Source of the DNA: Candidatus Terraquivivens tengchongensis
GTDB taxonomy: Archaea; Thermoproteota; Nitrososphaeria_A; Caldarchaeales; Wolframiiraptoraceae
Assembly: GCA_023268355.1 (NCBI GenBank)
Contig: JALNJK010000004.1
Location: 1 to 64,000 of the forward strand
Direction: 5' to 3'
Length of the DNA: 64,000 bases
Each line of letters begins with the position of its first letter. Position 1 is the first letter of the stretch. Under the pieces are notes generated by a model. The model was not told the origin of the DNA. It saw nothing but the letters and a program-made list of their open reading frames with translations, and did not search any database. Made by a program: the position numbers and the translations under genes. Positions 1-8,668 of this stretch are shown one piece after another.

Positions 1-362
1 CTTTGTTAGACCATTTGCTTAAGCAGGCAGCACTCGATAGAGGCATAGACCCAAGCGACGTACCGCGACTCGTCAAAAACTATGAAAGGGAAGTCAAAAC
101 GCACCTCGAAGTAGCTAAGGAGATAGCAACCGGAGCCGCTGATGTAGGCATAACTGTGAGGTACGCTGCAGAACTCTACGGCTTGCAGTTCACAAGACTC
201 GTTTGGGAATGGTACGACCTAGCAATCTTGAAGGAAGCTATGAGAAGGGATATAGTGAGAGAGTTGCTTAACCTTTTGACGTCCAAGGATTTCATGCGAA
301 CGGTAAAGCGGATGAAAGGTTACAGGATAACGAGCGAAACCGGCAAGATAGTAAGTGACTAA
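1..362 (+). CDS. C-terminal part of a periplasmic-binding-protein-like (PBP_like) domain protein, truncated by window start
   Basis: Only the last 119 or so residues are present; the reading frame is open to the window edge, so the gene starts upstream. The visible stretch (FTTHLEVA-like 'VKTHLEVAKEIATGAADVG', then 'YGLQFTRLVWEWYDLAI') matches the end of the PBP-like domain found C-terminal to MoeA-type or HTH domains in molybdate/tungsten-related proteins: a 'THL..A..I..G.AD.G' strand-helix followed by 'L.F..L..E.YDL'. The N-terminal domain that would tell MoeA fusion from a ModE-like regulator is outside the window. The first TTG at position 3 is unlikely to be the real start. Domain family is fairly sure, function is not. 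Confidence 0.6.
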   Translation, partial: LLDHLLKQAALDRGIDPSDVPRLVKNYEREVKTHLEVAKEIATGAADVGITVRYAAELYGLQFTRLVWEWYDLAILKEAMRRDIVRELLNLLTSKDFMRTVKRMKGYRITSETGKIVSD

Positions 363-369
363 ACAACGA

Positions 370-1440
370 TCAGGTTCCTTCCTTGGTTTTAATGCGCGAC
401 AGGACTTTGTTGACTATATAGTTGCGTTTCAAGGTCTTTGTTGGCTTCTCCGGTATAAGCCCCTCTGACCTGTAAAGCAGAACGAGGATGAGTGCAAGCC
501 CGAGCAACATATACTCGAGCCAGATGACGTCGAACGGAACGATCGTCTCGAAGTAACTTTTGTAGAACGTTACGAGCTTCCGAAGCGTCACAAACATGCC
601 TGCTCCTACAAGTGCTCCGAGGTTATTGCTGGCGCCTCCGACGATCACCATGACCCACGGCCAGAAAGTATGCGTGACTCTATTGAAATCGCGGGCTGAC
701 ACGCTCGCTGTGAGGAACGAATAAAGCGCTCCACCAATTGCAGCTATCGCGCATCCTACGACCAGCGTTTTCATTCTTAATCTGTTGACGTCTTTCCCGT
801 AAACCCTGGCCGAGAGCTCATCGTCCCTTACCGCCCTGAGAGTCCTACCAAGTGGTGACCTACTGATGAGTTCTAAGTAGACGAATATAACCGCGGTTAC
901 CCCAAGTATTGTCAGAGCTACATAGAGCGGTCTATGCTCTCCACCGACCCACCTGAACGGGTCAGGTATGCGGACGCCTAAGCTACCTCCGATGAACGGT
1001 TCCCAGTTATCCCCTATGATCTTCAACACCTCAGCCATAGCCAAAAGTGTCATAGCAAGATAATCCCCTCTAAGCCTTATTCCAGGATAGGATGCCACGT
1101 ATCCCAAAACTGCTCCGGCAAATGCCGCACCTACCAGCGACGCCAAAAGATAACAGGTTGAGATTACGGGCTCAGATGTTAAAACTTGGTTAAGCGAGGA
1201 GACGACTTCTAAATTGTTTTTGATAAAGTCCAGCTCTGCAGGTATGTTAAATAAATATGCGATAACCCTGCCCGGTACCGCTCCAACGAAAAAAGCACCT
1301 CCTGCGACCGCCAACATCTTGCCAAAGTTCGGTATTCCCGTGTAACCGAACTCAAGGTTCAGGCTCATTGATATTATTGCGAATATACCGAAGAGGGTCA
1401 ACAAGTCTATGAGGAATGTGAGCGGTATAGGAAGTGCCAT
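370..1440 (-). CDS. livM: Branched-chain amino-acid ABC transporter permease, LivM type
   Basis: A 356-aa polytopic membrane protein with about nine or ten hydrophobic segments. The central 'GDYLAMTLLAMAEVLKII' corresponds to the conserved LivM permease loop (G-x-Y-x-A-M-x-T-L) that docks on the ATPases, and 'GGASNNLGALVGAGMFV' is the typical C-terminal GG-x-G-x-x-x-G stretch. LivM pairs with LivH to form the inner-membrane channel of a HAAT-family importer. It is the second gene of a livH-livM pair, 1 nt after the livH stop. The matching binding protein and two ATPases run divergently from the same intergenic region. Substrate is inferred from family only; amides or other amino acids are possible. 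Confidence 0.93.
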   Translation of the reverse strand: MALPIPLTFLIDLLTLFGIFAIISMSLNLEFGYTGIPNFGKMLAVAGGAFFVGAVPGRVIAYLFNIPAELDFIKNNLEVVSSLNQVLTSEPVISTCYLLASLVGAAFAGAVLGYVASYPGIRLRGDYLAMTLLAMAEVLKIIGDNWEPFIGGSLGVRIPDPFRWVGGEHRPLYVALTILGVTAVIFVYLELISRSPLGRTLRAVRDDELSARVYGKDVNRLRMKTLVVGCAIAAIGGALYSFLTASVSARDFNRVTHTFWPWVMVIVGGASNNLGALVGAGMFVTLRKLVTFYKSYFETIVPFDVIWLEYMLLGLALILVLLYRSEGLIPEKPTKTLKRNYIVNKVLSRIKTKEGT

Positions 1441-1441
1441 C

Positions 1442-2398
1442 TTAACCCACCTTTTTCATAAACCTCTTCCAATCTATGCCAGCCAAGCCCTTCGGAGCTA
1501 AAAGTAGCGTTAACATCATTATGATTAAAGGTATCACAGGACGGTAAGGGACGACCCACGGCCCAAGGGCCGTCGAGAGGTAGCCGGTTCCCAATACCTC
1601 CGCAAAACCTATTATTGCACCCCCAATAAGAGCTCCATACATGTTGCTTAAACCTCCCAAGATGCTTGCAGCAAATATGCTGATCAGCAACCTTATCCCT
1701 ATGTCCGGGTTGCAAGTCATGTAAAGCGGCATGAGGGCACCGGCAACTCCTGCTAGTCCGCCCGAGATGAACCAAGAGGCTGCATACATCAAGTTAATGT
1801 TTATCCCAACAACCTCTGCCAAGGAAGGATTTTCTATCGCAGCCCTCATTGCTATCCCAAACTTCGTCTTGTTTAAGAATAAGTAAAGCGATGTTATCAT
1901 AATGAAAGCAAGGACGGGTGCTATGATGAACAATCCTGGTTGCCCAAATATCTCGATGTCAAACCCCTTCAATTGGAAGAGCCTTGTGATAAGCTTATGA
2001 ATTCTGTTAAGATAATCGGCAAATATGTTGATTAGTGATATAAGAATCATATCGTATGCTATCGTCGCGATCATCAATATCACGTAATTTGCACCCCTGT
2101 TCATCAAAGGTTTCAGTACCGCCAAGTAAAGCACCAAAGCAACCGCGCCACCTAACATAAATGCAGGGATTGTGCCGAGATACGGGTTAATATTAAGTAG
2201 CCGAACTAAGGCTAGATTCAAGTATATGTTCAGTGTGGCGAATTCTCCGTGGGCGAAGTTGGGGACTTTCGTCGTCATATACGTTAACGTCAACCCTGCG
2301 CTAAGCATAATCATTAGTGAACTAAAGATTATAGCATCCCTGACCAGCAGAAGACTCATTTGTCTTCCCTGCTGACGAAGCCATTCTAACGAACTCAT
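1442..2398 (-). CDS. livH: Branched-chain amino-acid ABC transporter permease, LivH type
   Basis: A 318-aa hydrophobic protein with about eight membrane segments. 'TYMTTKVPNFAHGEFATL' near residues 40-55 is the LivH N-terminal signature (V-x-N-x-A-x-G-E), and 'FGIAMRAAIENPSLAEVVGIN' is the cytoplasmic coupling loop (G-x-A-x-R-A-x-x-x-N). 'GGLAGVAGALMPL' and 'GGLSNMYGALIGGAIIG' are further family hallmarks. It forms the transport pore with LivM. First gene of its operon, with start at 2398 and the promoter in the short divergent region before livK. The family assignment is secure and the exact substrate is not visible. Confidence 0.93.
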   Translation of the reverse strand: MSSLEWLRQQGRQMSLLLVRDAIIFSSLMIMLSAGLTLTYMTTKVPNFAHGEFATLNIYLNLALVRLLNINPYLGTIPAFMLGGAVALVLYLAVLKPLMNRGANYVILMIATIAYDMILISLINIFADYLNRIHKLITRLFQLKGFDIEIFGQPGLFIIAPVLAFIMITSLYLFLNKTKFGIAMRAAIENPSLAEVVGININLMYAASWFISGGLAGVAGALMPLYMTCNPDIGIRLLISIFAASILGGLSNMYGALIGGAIIGFAEVLGTGYLSTALGPWVVPYRPVIPLIIMMLTLLLAPKGLAGIDWKRFMKKVG

Positions 2399-2457
2399 TA
2401 ATAACCTTAGCTAAAGCCTTATAAACGAGACAGTAATTTTAATAGGCTCAAAGCAGG
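2399..2457. promoter_or_regulatory. Divergent promoter region between livHM and livKGF
   Basis: The 59-bp spacer separates two divergent transport operons. On the + strand an AT-rich 'ATTTTAATA' near 2434-2442 is placed about 25 nt before the livK starts. On the - strand 'TTTATAAGG' (complement of 2418-2426) is about 25 nt before the livH start. Both sit at normal archaeal TATA distance for leaderless or short-leader transcripts. Confidence 0.5.
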
Positions 2458-3744
2458 ATGAGAACAATGATAGGAAAAGGTGTAACAAAAGCCATAGCTA
2501 TAGTAGTTGCTATAGTAACGTTACTACTCGGTATAGGTATAGGGTACTTTATAGCACCCTATATGGCGCCTGTAACGCCCGCCGCTCCTACGGCTGGCTT
2601 AAGCGGTGAGGTGCCGATTGGTGTGCTGCTTCCATTGAGTGGGCCGCTTGCAACCCTAGGAGAGCCCAACAGACCCGCACTACTCATAGCTGCTGAGGAA
2701 ATAAACAGCCTTCTAGCAAAGTCAGGAGCTAACTGGAGGTTAAAACTCTACATCGAGGATACGGAGACAAAACCTGAGGTTGCGCTGGAGAAACTGATGA
2801 GCTTACACGCAAAGGGTGTCAAGATAGTGATCGGACCAATGGGCAGCGGAGAGGTGTTAAAGATAAAAGAGTATGCAGACTCAAACAAGATATTGATCAT
2901 ATCACAGTCTTCAACCTCACCAATGCTTGCGATAAAGGGTGACTATATCTACAGGTTTGTTCCAAACGACCTCTACCAAGGACCAATAGGGCCGAAGTTT
3001 GCCAATAAGCTTGGTGTAACGCATATGTTCATCGTATACTTGGCTAACCCTTGGGGCGATGGTCTAGCAGAGGTGTCTGAGAAAACCGCGAAGGAACTCG
3101 GCATCGCTGTTGCCGGAAAGTTTAGGATAGCCGAGGCCGCGACGGATTACTCTGCTGAAGTTTCAAGCCTTGCCGCAGAAGTCAACAAACTCGTAGAACA
3201 AGGAATCCCGCCTGAGAAGATAATGGTACACATAATCACCTACGGTGAGGCCACAACCTTCATGCTCTCTGCTAGGGATTATGATATTCTTTGGAAAGTG
3301 AAGTGGTTCGGAAGCGATGGTACTGCGTACGAGGGCACGCTTATCGAGGAGACAAAGACAGCGGAATTTTCCTCCAGTGTTAGGTTTGTAAGCCCGATAT
3401 TCTCGCCGACAAAGACGCCGAGGTACCAGGAGGTGCTGAATAAGATCGTCGCTCAGCTTGGAAGGACACCGCCACCTTATGCCTACAATGCTTATGATGC
3501 CTTATGGGTTGTAGCGCTTTGTTTACTGGCGACTAACAAATATGATGCCGATGCCGTCATATCAGTCATGCCCAACATACTCAAGACTTACTACGGCGCT
3601 AGCGGTTACATTATGATAGATGAGGCGGGTGATAGGATCGCTGCAGACTACGAACTGGCTGAGATCGTAGCAAAGGATGGCAAATACGAATGGGCAACTA
3701 CGGGAATGTACTACGGAGCAACTGGCGAGATACTCTGGAGATAG
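2458..3744 (+). CDS. livK: Branched-chain amino-acid ABC transporter substrate-binding protein, membrane-anchored
   Basis: A 428-aa type I periplasmic binding protein. Residues about 10-35 form a hydrophobic N-terminal segment without a lipobox cysteine, followed by a Pro/Ala/Thr-rich linker (about 36-50), so the domain is probably tethered outside the membrane by an uncleaved anchor. The binding domain starts at 'VPIGVLLPLSGPLATLG', the classic LivK/AmiC opening, and continues with 'IVIGPMGSGEVL' and 'SQSSTSP', which line the ligand cleft in this family. A second ATG at 2467 is an alternative start. It is followed by the two ATPase genes livG and livF. Ligand specificity cannot be read. Confidence 0.9.
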   Translation: MRTMIGKGVTKAIAIVVAIVTLLLGIGIGYFIAPYMAPVTPAAPTAGLSGEVPIGVLLPLSGPLATLGEPNRPALLIAAEEINSLLAKSGANWRLKLYIEDTETKPEVALEKLMSLHAKGVKIVIGPMGSGEVLKIKEYADSNKILIISQSSTSPMLAIKGDYIYRFVPNDLYQGPIGPKFANKLGVTHMFIVYLANPWGDGLAEVSEKTAKELGIAVAGKFRIAEAATDYSAEVSSLAAEVNKLVEQGIPPEKIMVHIITYGEATTFMLSARDYDILWKVKWFGSDGTAYEGTLIEETKTAEFSSSVRFVSPIFSPTKTPRYQEVLNKIVAQLGRTPPPYAYNAYDALWVVALCLLATNKYDADAVISVMPNILKTYYGASGYIMIDEAGDRIAADYELAEIVAKDGKYEWATTGMYYGATGEILWR

Positions 3745-3789
3745 GCTGAAAAGGTTTTAAATCCCTTATTTTTTATGCTATGCATATAG

Positions 3790-4551
3790 ATGTCGGAAAG
3801 AATACTGAAGGTCAGAGACGTGAGAAAGTGTTTTGGTGGACTTGTAGCTTTATCAGGGGTTAGTATGGATGTTGAAAAGAACACTCTAACAATCCTGATA
3901 GGACCCAACGGAAGCGGTAAGACCACGCTCATCAACTTGGTAACGGGAGTGTACAAGCCGGATGGTGGAGGAATCTTCTTTGACGGTACGGATATAACCG
4001 GGCTCCCATCCCATGAGATATTCAAGCTCGGCATATCCAGGACCTTCCAAATACCGCAACCATTCAGAAAGCTCACAGTTCTGGAAAACTTGCTGACAGT
4101 ATATCCGGGCAACCCTGGAGAAGGTTTTGCATCGGCCCTAAAGAGGAGCGAATGGAGGAAGTTTGAGGAAAAAGCTGTCGAGAAAGCCTTTGAGCTCCTC
4201 AAATTCCTCAGGCTAGACCACTTATGGGATCAGGAGGCTGAGAAGCTGAGCGGAGGGCAACTGAAGCTCCTAGAGGTCGGAAGAGCACTCATGGCCGATA
4301 CGAAGCTACTCATAATGGACGAGCCGATAGCTGGTGTAAACCCGGTACTCGCTCATGAAATATTCAAAACACTCAGGAAGCTTAAAGATGAAAAGAACCT
4401 GACGATACTCATTGTAGAACATAGGCTTGACATCGCCCTCCGCTATGTTGACTATGTTTACGTGATGGCTGCAGGTTCCATGATTGCGTCCGGAAAGCCA
4501 GAAGAAGTAGTCTCGGATAGAAGGGTTATTGATGCTTATCTCGGAGGGTAA
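3790..4551 (+). CDS. livG: Branched-chain amino-acid ABC transporter ATP-binding protein, LivG type
   Basis: A 253-aa ABC ATPase. Walker A 'GPNGSGKTT' (about residues 38-46), Q-loop near 'FQIPQPF', signature 'LSGGQLKLLEVGRAL', Walker B 'LLIMDEPIAGVNP' and H-loop 'VEHR' are all intact. The 'GISRTFQ' stretch and the 'PIAG(V/L)NP' motif are diagnostic for LivG rather than other ABC subfamilies. It energises uptake through LivHM together with LivF, whose gene follows 6 nt later. The upstream spacer of 45 nt contains a T-rich segment after livK and an AT-rich stretch that might hold a secondary promoter. Confidence 0.95.
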   Translation: MSERILKVRDVRKCFGGLVALSGVSMDVEKNTLTILIGPNGSGKTTLINLVTGVYKPDGGGIFFDGTDITGLPSHEIFKLGISRTFQIPQPFRKLTVLENLLTVYPGNPGEGFASALKRSEWRKFEEKAVEKAFELLKFLRLDHLWDQEAEKLSGGQLKLLEVGRALMADTKLLIMDEPIAGVNPVLAHEIFKTLRKLKDEKNLTILIVEHRLDIALRYVDYVYVMAAGSMIASGKPEEVVSDRRVIDAYLGG

Positions 4552-4557
4552 TGTCTC

Positions 4558-5274
4558 ATGATAGAGATCAAGAACCTGAACTCCGGTTATCGTAAGCTTC
4601 AAGTGCTTTTTGACGTGTCTGCCAACTTTCAACCTGGAAAGATAAATACAGTAGTTGGGCCTAATGGAAGCGGAAAGAGTACGTTGCTGAAATCCATATT
4701 CGGTCTGACTACGATTTATTCCGGATCGGTGAAGTTTGAGGACATGGAACTCGTTGGTAAACCTCCGCATGAAATAGCTAGACTCGGTATAGCCTACCTG
4801 CCCCAGCTTAGCAAGATATTCGAAAACCTCAGCGTTGAGGAAAACATGATGATGGCAGGATACACCCTCGATAAGTCCGAGATGGAGGAAAGGTTAAAGG
4901 AGGTTTGCGACATCTTCCCTATAGTTAAAAAATATTGGCGGACTAGGGCCGGTTTATTGAGCGGTGGAGAAAGGCAGATGCTCGCTATGGCCATGGCGCT
5001 CTTGAGAAGGCCTAAGGTTATGATGTTTGACGAACCAACGAGCGAGCTCGCACCAAAGGTGGCTAACAGCGTACTCGAGAAAATAGTTGAACTTAGGGAT
5101 GCGATGAGGGTCACGATAATACTTGTGGAGCAGAATGCCAAGAAAGCCCTTGAGATAGGTGATAGAGCTTACTTGCTGGTTGGTGGAAGGCTTTCGTTCG
5201 AAGGAGGATGCGAGGAGCTTTTAACGCACTCACAACTCTCGACGCTTTATCTTGGATTGACCGGCGGTCAATAA
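4558..5274 (+). CDS. livF: Branched-chain amino-acid ABC transporter ATP-binding protein, LivF type
   Basis: A 238-aa ABC ATPase. Walker A 'GPNGSGKST', signature 'LLSGGERQMLAMAMALL', Walker B 'VMMFDEPTSELAP' and the LivF-type 'LVEQNA' in place of the usual H-loop histidine are present; that Gln is normal for LivF. 'GIAYLPQ' is the Q-loop region. It completes a five-gene HAAT transporter (H, M, K, G, F) split over two divergent operons. Start ATG at 4558 is preceded by a GGAGGG ribosome binding site in the livG tail. It converges on rad50, whose stop is 5 nt away. Confidence 0.95.
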   Translation: MIEIKNLNSGYRKLQVLFDVSANFQPGKINTVVGPNGSGKSTLLKSIFGLTTIYSGSVKFEDMELVGKPPHEIARLGIAYLPQLSKIFENLSVEENMMMAGYTLDKSEMEERLKEVCDIFPIVKKYWRTRAGLLSGGERQMLAMAMALLRRPKVMMFDEPTSELAPKVANSVLEKIVELRDAMRVTIILVEQNAKKALEIGDRAYLLVGGRLSFEGGCEELLTHSQLSTLYLGLTGGQ

Positions 5275-5279
5275 ACTCT

Positions 5280-7556
5280 TCATAATACCTTCGCCAGTTT
5301 TCCTATCAATTCTACCTTTGTGTAGTCTTCTACTCCAGCTTCCCTTTCAAACCTGTACAATACCGCATCCGCCTCTTCGAAAACTTCCTCATCATGCGTG
5401 ATTACGATCACCTGCCTGACACCTCTGCTTAGCGCTGAGAAAACTTCAGCAAGCTTCGTCCTATTCTCGGAGTCTAAGTGCACGGTCGGCTCGTCGAGTA
5501 CAAAGAAGCCTAACCTTTTTGCACCAAGTATGTCGCCGATAGCGAGTCTAAGGGCAAGGGCCACGGCAACCTTCTCACCACCGCTAAGCCTATCGGTATC
5601 AACTTCCCGTCCCCTCTGGTAGCACTTGATCTCAAGCTCGTTCTCAACCTCCTCAAGCTTTACACCGTTAACGTTGATGTTGAACAATTCTAGATGTTCA
5701 GTGGCAAACCTAGACACTTCTTTGATAGCCCACGACCTGAGGGATTTGAGCACAGGCCCATCTCTATGGTATACCTTATCCCTAATTTCGTCGAGGAAGT
5801 CACGGAACTTCTTGGCATTTTCGAGTGTACTTAGGGTATTCTTGAGTCTAGAAAGCATGTCTTCTTTCTCCTTGATATCTTTCCTGTACCTCTCAACCTC
5901 GCCCTCTAACGCACCGATGTTCTTCTGAAGCTCTTCATAAGCCCCCTTGAGGTTTTCGTATTGTATCTTATCGAAGGCCTTAGCCTCCGGCATCATGGCC
6001 TCAACTTTCTTTATCCTTTGAACGACGTCATCCGTAACGGCTATGCTGTAGAACAAATCGGGTTCTGGAAGACCGTCTTCTGGTATTAACGCGAGCGCTT
6101 TCTCAACATTTTCTAGCTTTTCCTTCCTAATGTTAAATTTCTCTGGACTATCGATGCCAGCAGCCTCCAAGATAACCTGACCCCTCTTGACCTCTTCTTG
6201 TAACCTTTCAACGTCCTTACCATTAAGTTTAGAAGTTTGTGCCAATTCTTCTACCATACTGTCCAACTTCTTCTTTGATAGCTCTAACCTCGATGATAGA
6301 ATGTTCGCCTCGTTATCCAAGCTCTTCATCTTAGCCATTAGGTCCTCGAGGTACGTCCTGATACCGGATCTGTAGGACTCCTCAAAAAGCCCGAGTATTT
6401 CCCCTTTCTTGATCTCCACATCTTTCTTCAGAGAATTTTCTCTTCCGTCACCTGTCGCTAGCGACTTGCCAAGCTCCACGGCCATGTCAACAAGCTCAGC
6501 GGTTTTGCTGCTGACCTCCCTGATGATTTCAGAAAACGCCCTCCCCCTAAAACCTTCTTCGCCCAATGCCTCCAACTTTCTCTTTAACTCTGCCTTCTCT
6601 TCTTCGACGTGCACGATCTCTTTCTTCAAGTACTCGATATCCTTCTCCAGTTTCGTGATTTCTTCTTTTAGTTCATTCTTCAGCCTAGTCCTCCTTTCAA
6701 CATCATCCTTTATCTTCATCAGCTCTAATGCTAATTCACACTTTCTAAGCTCTTCTTTCTCTTTTCTCACCCAGCTCCTAATGATGTCCTTAATAGAGAT
6801 GATTTGGTACAGAGCGGCATAGTATGCTTCTCTGAAACGCTCCATCTTTTCTAGCTCAGCCTTTATTACATCGTGCTTTTCTTTCAGCTCCAAGAGCTGG
6901 CGTTCTTTCTCTTTCAGTTCCTCGTTAAGCTTGCTTAAGGCAAGTTCGTGCTCTGAAATCTCTTTACTGACTCTATCGACATCGTTGACTGAGTATCCTG
7001 TCTCTTTCCTTATCCTTTCGTCGAAATCCTTGATTACGTCGTTCATCTTCCTATAGGCACTTTCCATCACGCTAAGACCTAAGAGGTCATCAAATAATGC
7101 TTTTATCTCTCTAGGTTGCCATGAAAGTATCCTATCAATCTCTCCCTGCTGAATGATTACAGAAGCCCTCAGCTTCTCGTATCCCATACATAGAATCTCT
7201 TCAATCTTCTTGGCTACTGTATCTTCTTTCTTCTTCTCACCAATCACCAAAGGTTTTCCATCAACTCTTAAGTAAGCGCCTTCTAATCTGCCTTGACCGT
7301 CGAAACTCCTGCCTACCGTATACGTCCTACCATTGAGCACGAACTCAACCTCTACGTAACCTCTGGATGCCCCGTCCCTGGCTATGTTTGCATTACTCCC
7401 CCTTCCATGCTTACCAAAGAGCGCGTATGTTATACCATCTATAACAGAAGTCTTCCCAGAACCATTTCTGCCTACAAAAACGTGAAGACCTGGCCCTAAT
7501 TCTAAGACCGTATTCTTATGCGATGTAAAGTTATTCAGAAAAACTCTTAAGATCAT
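5280..7556 (-). CDS. rad50: Rad50-like DNA double-strand-break repair ATPase without a visible zinc hook
   Basis: A 758-aa SMC-superfamily ATPase working with Mre11 in DNA end processing. From 'MILRVFLNNFTSHKNT' it has Walker A 'GRNGSGKTS', Q-loop 'IIQQGEIDRIL', long coiled coils (about residues 170-600), signature 'RLSGGEKVAVALALRLA' and Walker B 'LGFFVLDEPTVHLD'. The start ATG at 7556 overlaps the mre11 stop as ATGA; an upstream in-frame ATG at 7613 would add 19 residues inside mre11 and is unlikely. Oddity: the coil apex should hold a Cys-x-x-Cys zinc hook, but I find no CxxC anywhere; the few cysteines are isolated. It is shorter than typical archaeal Rad50 (roughly 850-900 aa). Last gene of the nurA-herA-mre11-rad50 operon. 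Confidence 0.93.
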   Translation of the reverse strand: MILRVFLNNFTSHKNTVLELGPGLHVFVGRNGSGKTSVIDGITYALFGKHGRGSNANIARDGASRGYVEVEFVLNGRTYTVGRSFDGQGRLEGAYLRVDGKPLVIGEKKKEDTVAKKIEEILCMGYEKLRASVIIQQGEIDRILSWQPREIKALFDDLLGLSVMESAYRKMNDVIKDFDERIRKETGYSVNDVDRVSKEISEHELALSKLNEELKEKERQLLELKEKHDVIKAELEKMERFREAYYAALYQIISIKDIIRSWVRKEKEELRKCELALELMKIKDDVERRTRLKNELKEEITKLEKDIEYLKKEIVHVEEEKAELKRKLEALGEEGFRGRAFSEIIREVSSKTAELVDMAVELGKSLATGDGRENSLKKDVEIKKGEILGLFEESYRSGIRTYLEDLMAKMKSLDNEANILSSRLELSKKKLDSMVEELAQTSKLNGKDVERLQEEVKRGQVILEAAGIDSPEKFNIRKEKLENVEKALALIPEDGLPEPDLFYSIAVTDDVVQRIKKVEAMMPEAKAFDKIQYENLKGAYEELQKNIGALEGEVERYRKDIKEKEDMLSRLKNTLSTLENAKKFRDFLDEIRDKVYHRDGPVLKSLRSWAIKEVSRFATEHLELFNINVNGVKLEEVENELEIKCYQRGREVDTDRLSGGEKVAVALALRLAIGDILGAKRLGFFVLDEPTVHLDSENRTKLAEVFSALSRGVRQVIVITHDEEVFEEADAVLYRFEREAGVEDYTKVELIGKLAKVL

Positions 7557-8668
7557 CCCACTCTCCCCTCTTTGAAAGTCTTCCAGACAAATTCCAAAGC
7601 ACCCCTTCTCCAATCTTCATCATTTAGGACTTTGAGCAGCTCGAAAAGCGCGAACTCGGCCTTTTCTCTGCTTCCTAACACAACCTCTGTCAGCCTCATC
7701 AACTCGGCATCAACATCAGGGGCTTCATGCAGAACTTCTTTACCCATTTCCTTCAAGACTGGTTTGATTGTAGTAATGTAGAATGCACTCAGCGATCCCT
7801 CAAAAGGTTTGGGGTCGAAAGGTTTGCTAGCATCTACAGTGATTAAGAGGCATGGTTTTTTACGGTCCCTATGCACCGATGATGTCAGCTTCTGTACAAA
7901 AGTTTCCAGCTCTTCGAACCTTACATGCTTCTCCATTCTCGGCCTTACGGATTCCAACTTAACTTTGCTTATTTCCGGCTCATCAGCAGAAAGGTCAACC
8001 AAGTTAACGAAAGAAGTCTCCGGGTCGTTCCAGTCCACCCAGTGCGTCGCTCCTGGGTATGAGCCCAAACTGCTACCGTGCCTAAACTCATGTGACGTAT
8101 GGAAGTGCCCCATCGCATAGTAGTCGAAATCTGCAGGAATATCGTCCTTAGATATTTCGCCCACGAATCCACGCAACTCGGTAAGCCCTTGATGCAATAC
8201 GAGAACTTTCCTTTTTCCGTCGATTTGCTTTACTCTCTTAGCAACCTCCTTAATCTTCTCACAAAACCTTTCCTTCTCAATCTTCTTGTACTTATGAAGA
8301 CCGGCTATGATAATATCTTCCACAACCAGCGGTTCTCCTGTTCCGATGTAGTTAGCAAATCCTAAGACATTAAGGATGCAGGGATGAGGGGTACTGGGTA
8401 TGTTAGATATGTCGTGCTCGCCCAAAGTAAAAACGAATCGTATACCTTTATCATGTAATCGCTTAACGCCCTCCACAAGAACCCTCATTGCGGTTCCGTA
8501 TGGTTTAGAGGAGTGCAGTATGTCGCCCGCATGGACAACTAGCCTAACGTGGTCTCTTATGAATATCTCGACAGCCTCTTGGAATGCATCGTAGTAATCC
8601 TGCTCCCTTTCGTCGTCCTTTCCTGCATAAGCCCCGAGATGTGTATCGGATAAGTGTCCGATAATCAT
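7553..8668 (-). CDS. mre11: Mre11 DNA repair nuclease
   Basis: A 371-aa calcineurin-like phosphodiesterase. The metal-binding motifs are visible in order: 'HLSDTHLG' (D-x-H, residues 5-12), 'VVHAGDILHSSKP' (GD), 'LGEHDIS' (normally GNHD), 'LVLHQG' and 'AMGHFHTSHEF' (GH-x-H). With Rad50 it processes double-strand ends; in archaea NurA and HerA then resect. It overlaps herA upstream and rad50 downstream, both by ATGA, so translation is likely coupled. Oddity: the third motif reads G-E-H-D rather than G-N-H-D, changing a residue that in characterised Mre11 helps hold metal and phosphate. The remaining ligands look intact. Confidence 0.93.
   Translation of the reverse strand: MIIGHLSDTHLGAYAGKDDEREQDYYDAFQEAVEIFIRDHVRLVVHAGDILHSSKPYGTAMRVLVEGVKRLHDKGIRFVFTLGEHDISNIPSTPHPCILNVLGFANYIGTGEPLVVEDIIIAGLHKYKKIEKERFCEKIKEVAKRVKQIDGKRKVLVLHQGLTELRGFVGEISKDDIPADFDYYAMGHFHTSHEFRHGSSLGSYPGATHWVDWNDPETSFVNLVDLSADEPEISKVKLESVRPRMEKHVRFEELETFVQKLTSSVHRDRKKPCLLITVDASKPFDPKPFEGSLSAFYITTIKPVLKEMGKEVLHEAPDVDAELMRLTEVVLGSREKAEFALFELLKVLNDEDWRRGALEFVWKTFKEGRVG

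Noticed and set aside
5100-5150. Degenerate H-loop in LivF (Gln instead of His)
   Set aside because: 'VEQN' is the normal form in LivF proteins.
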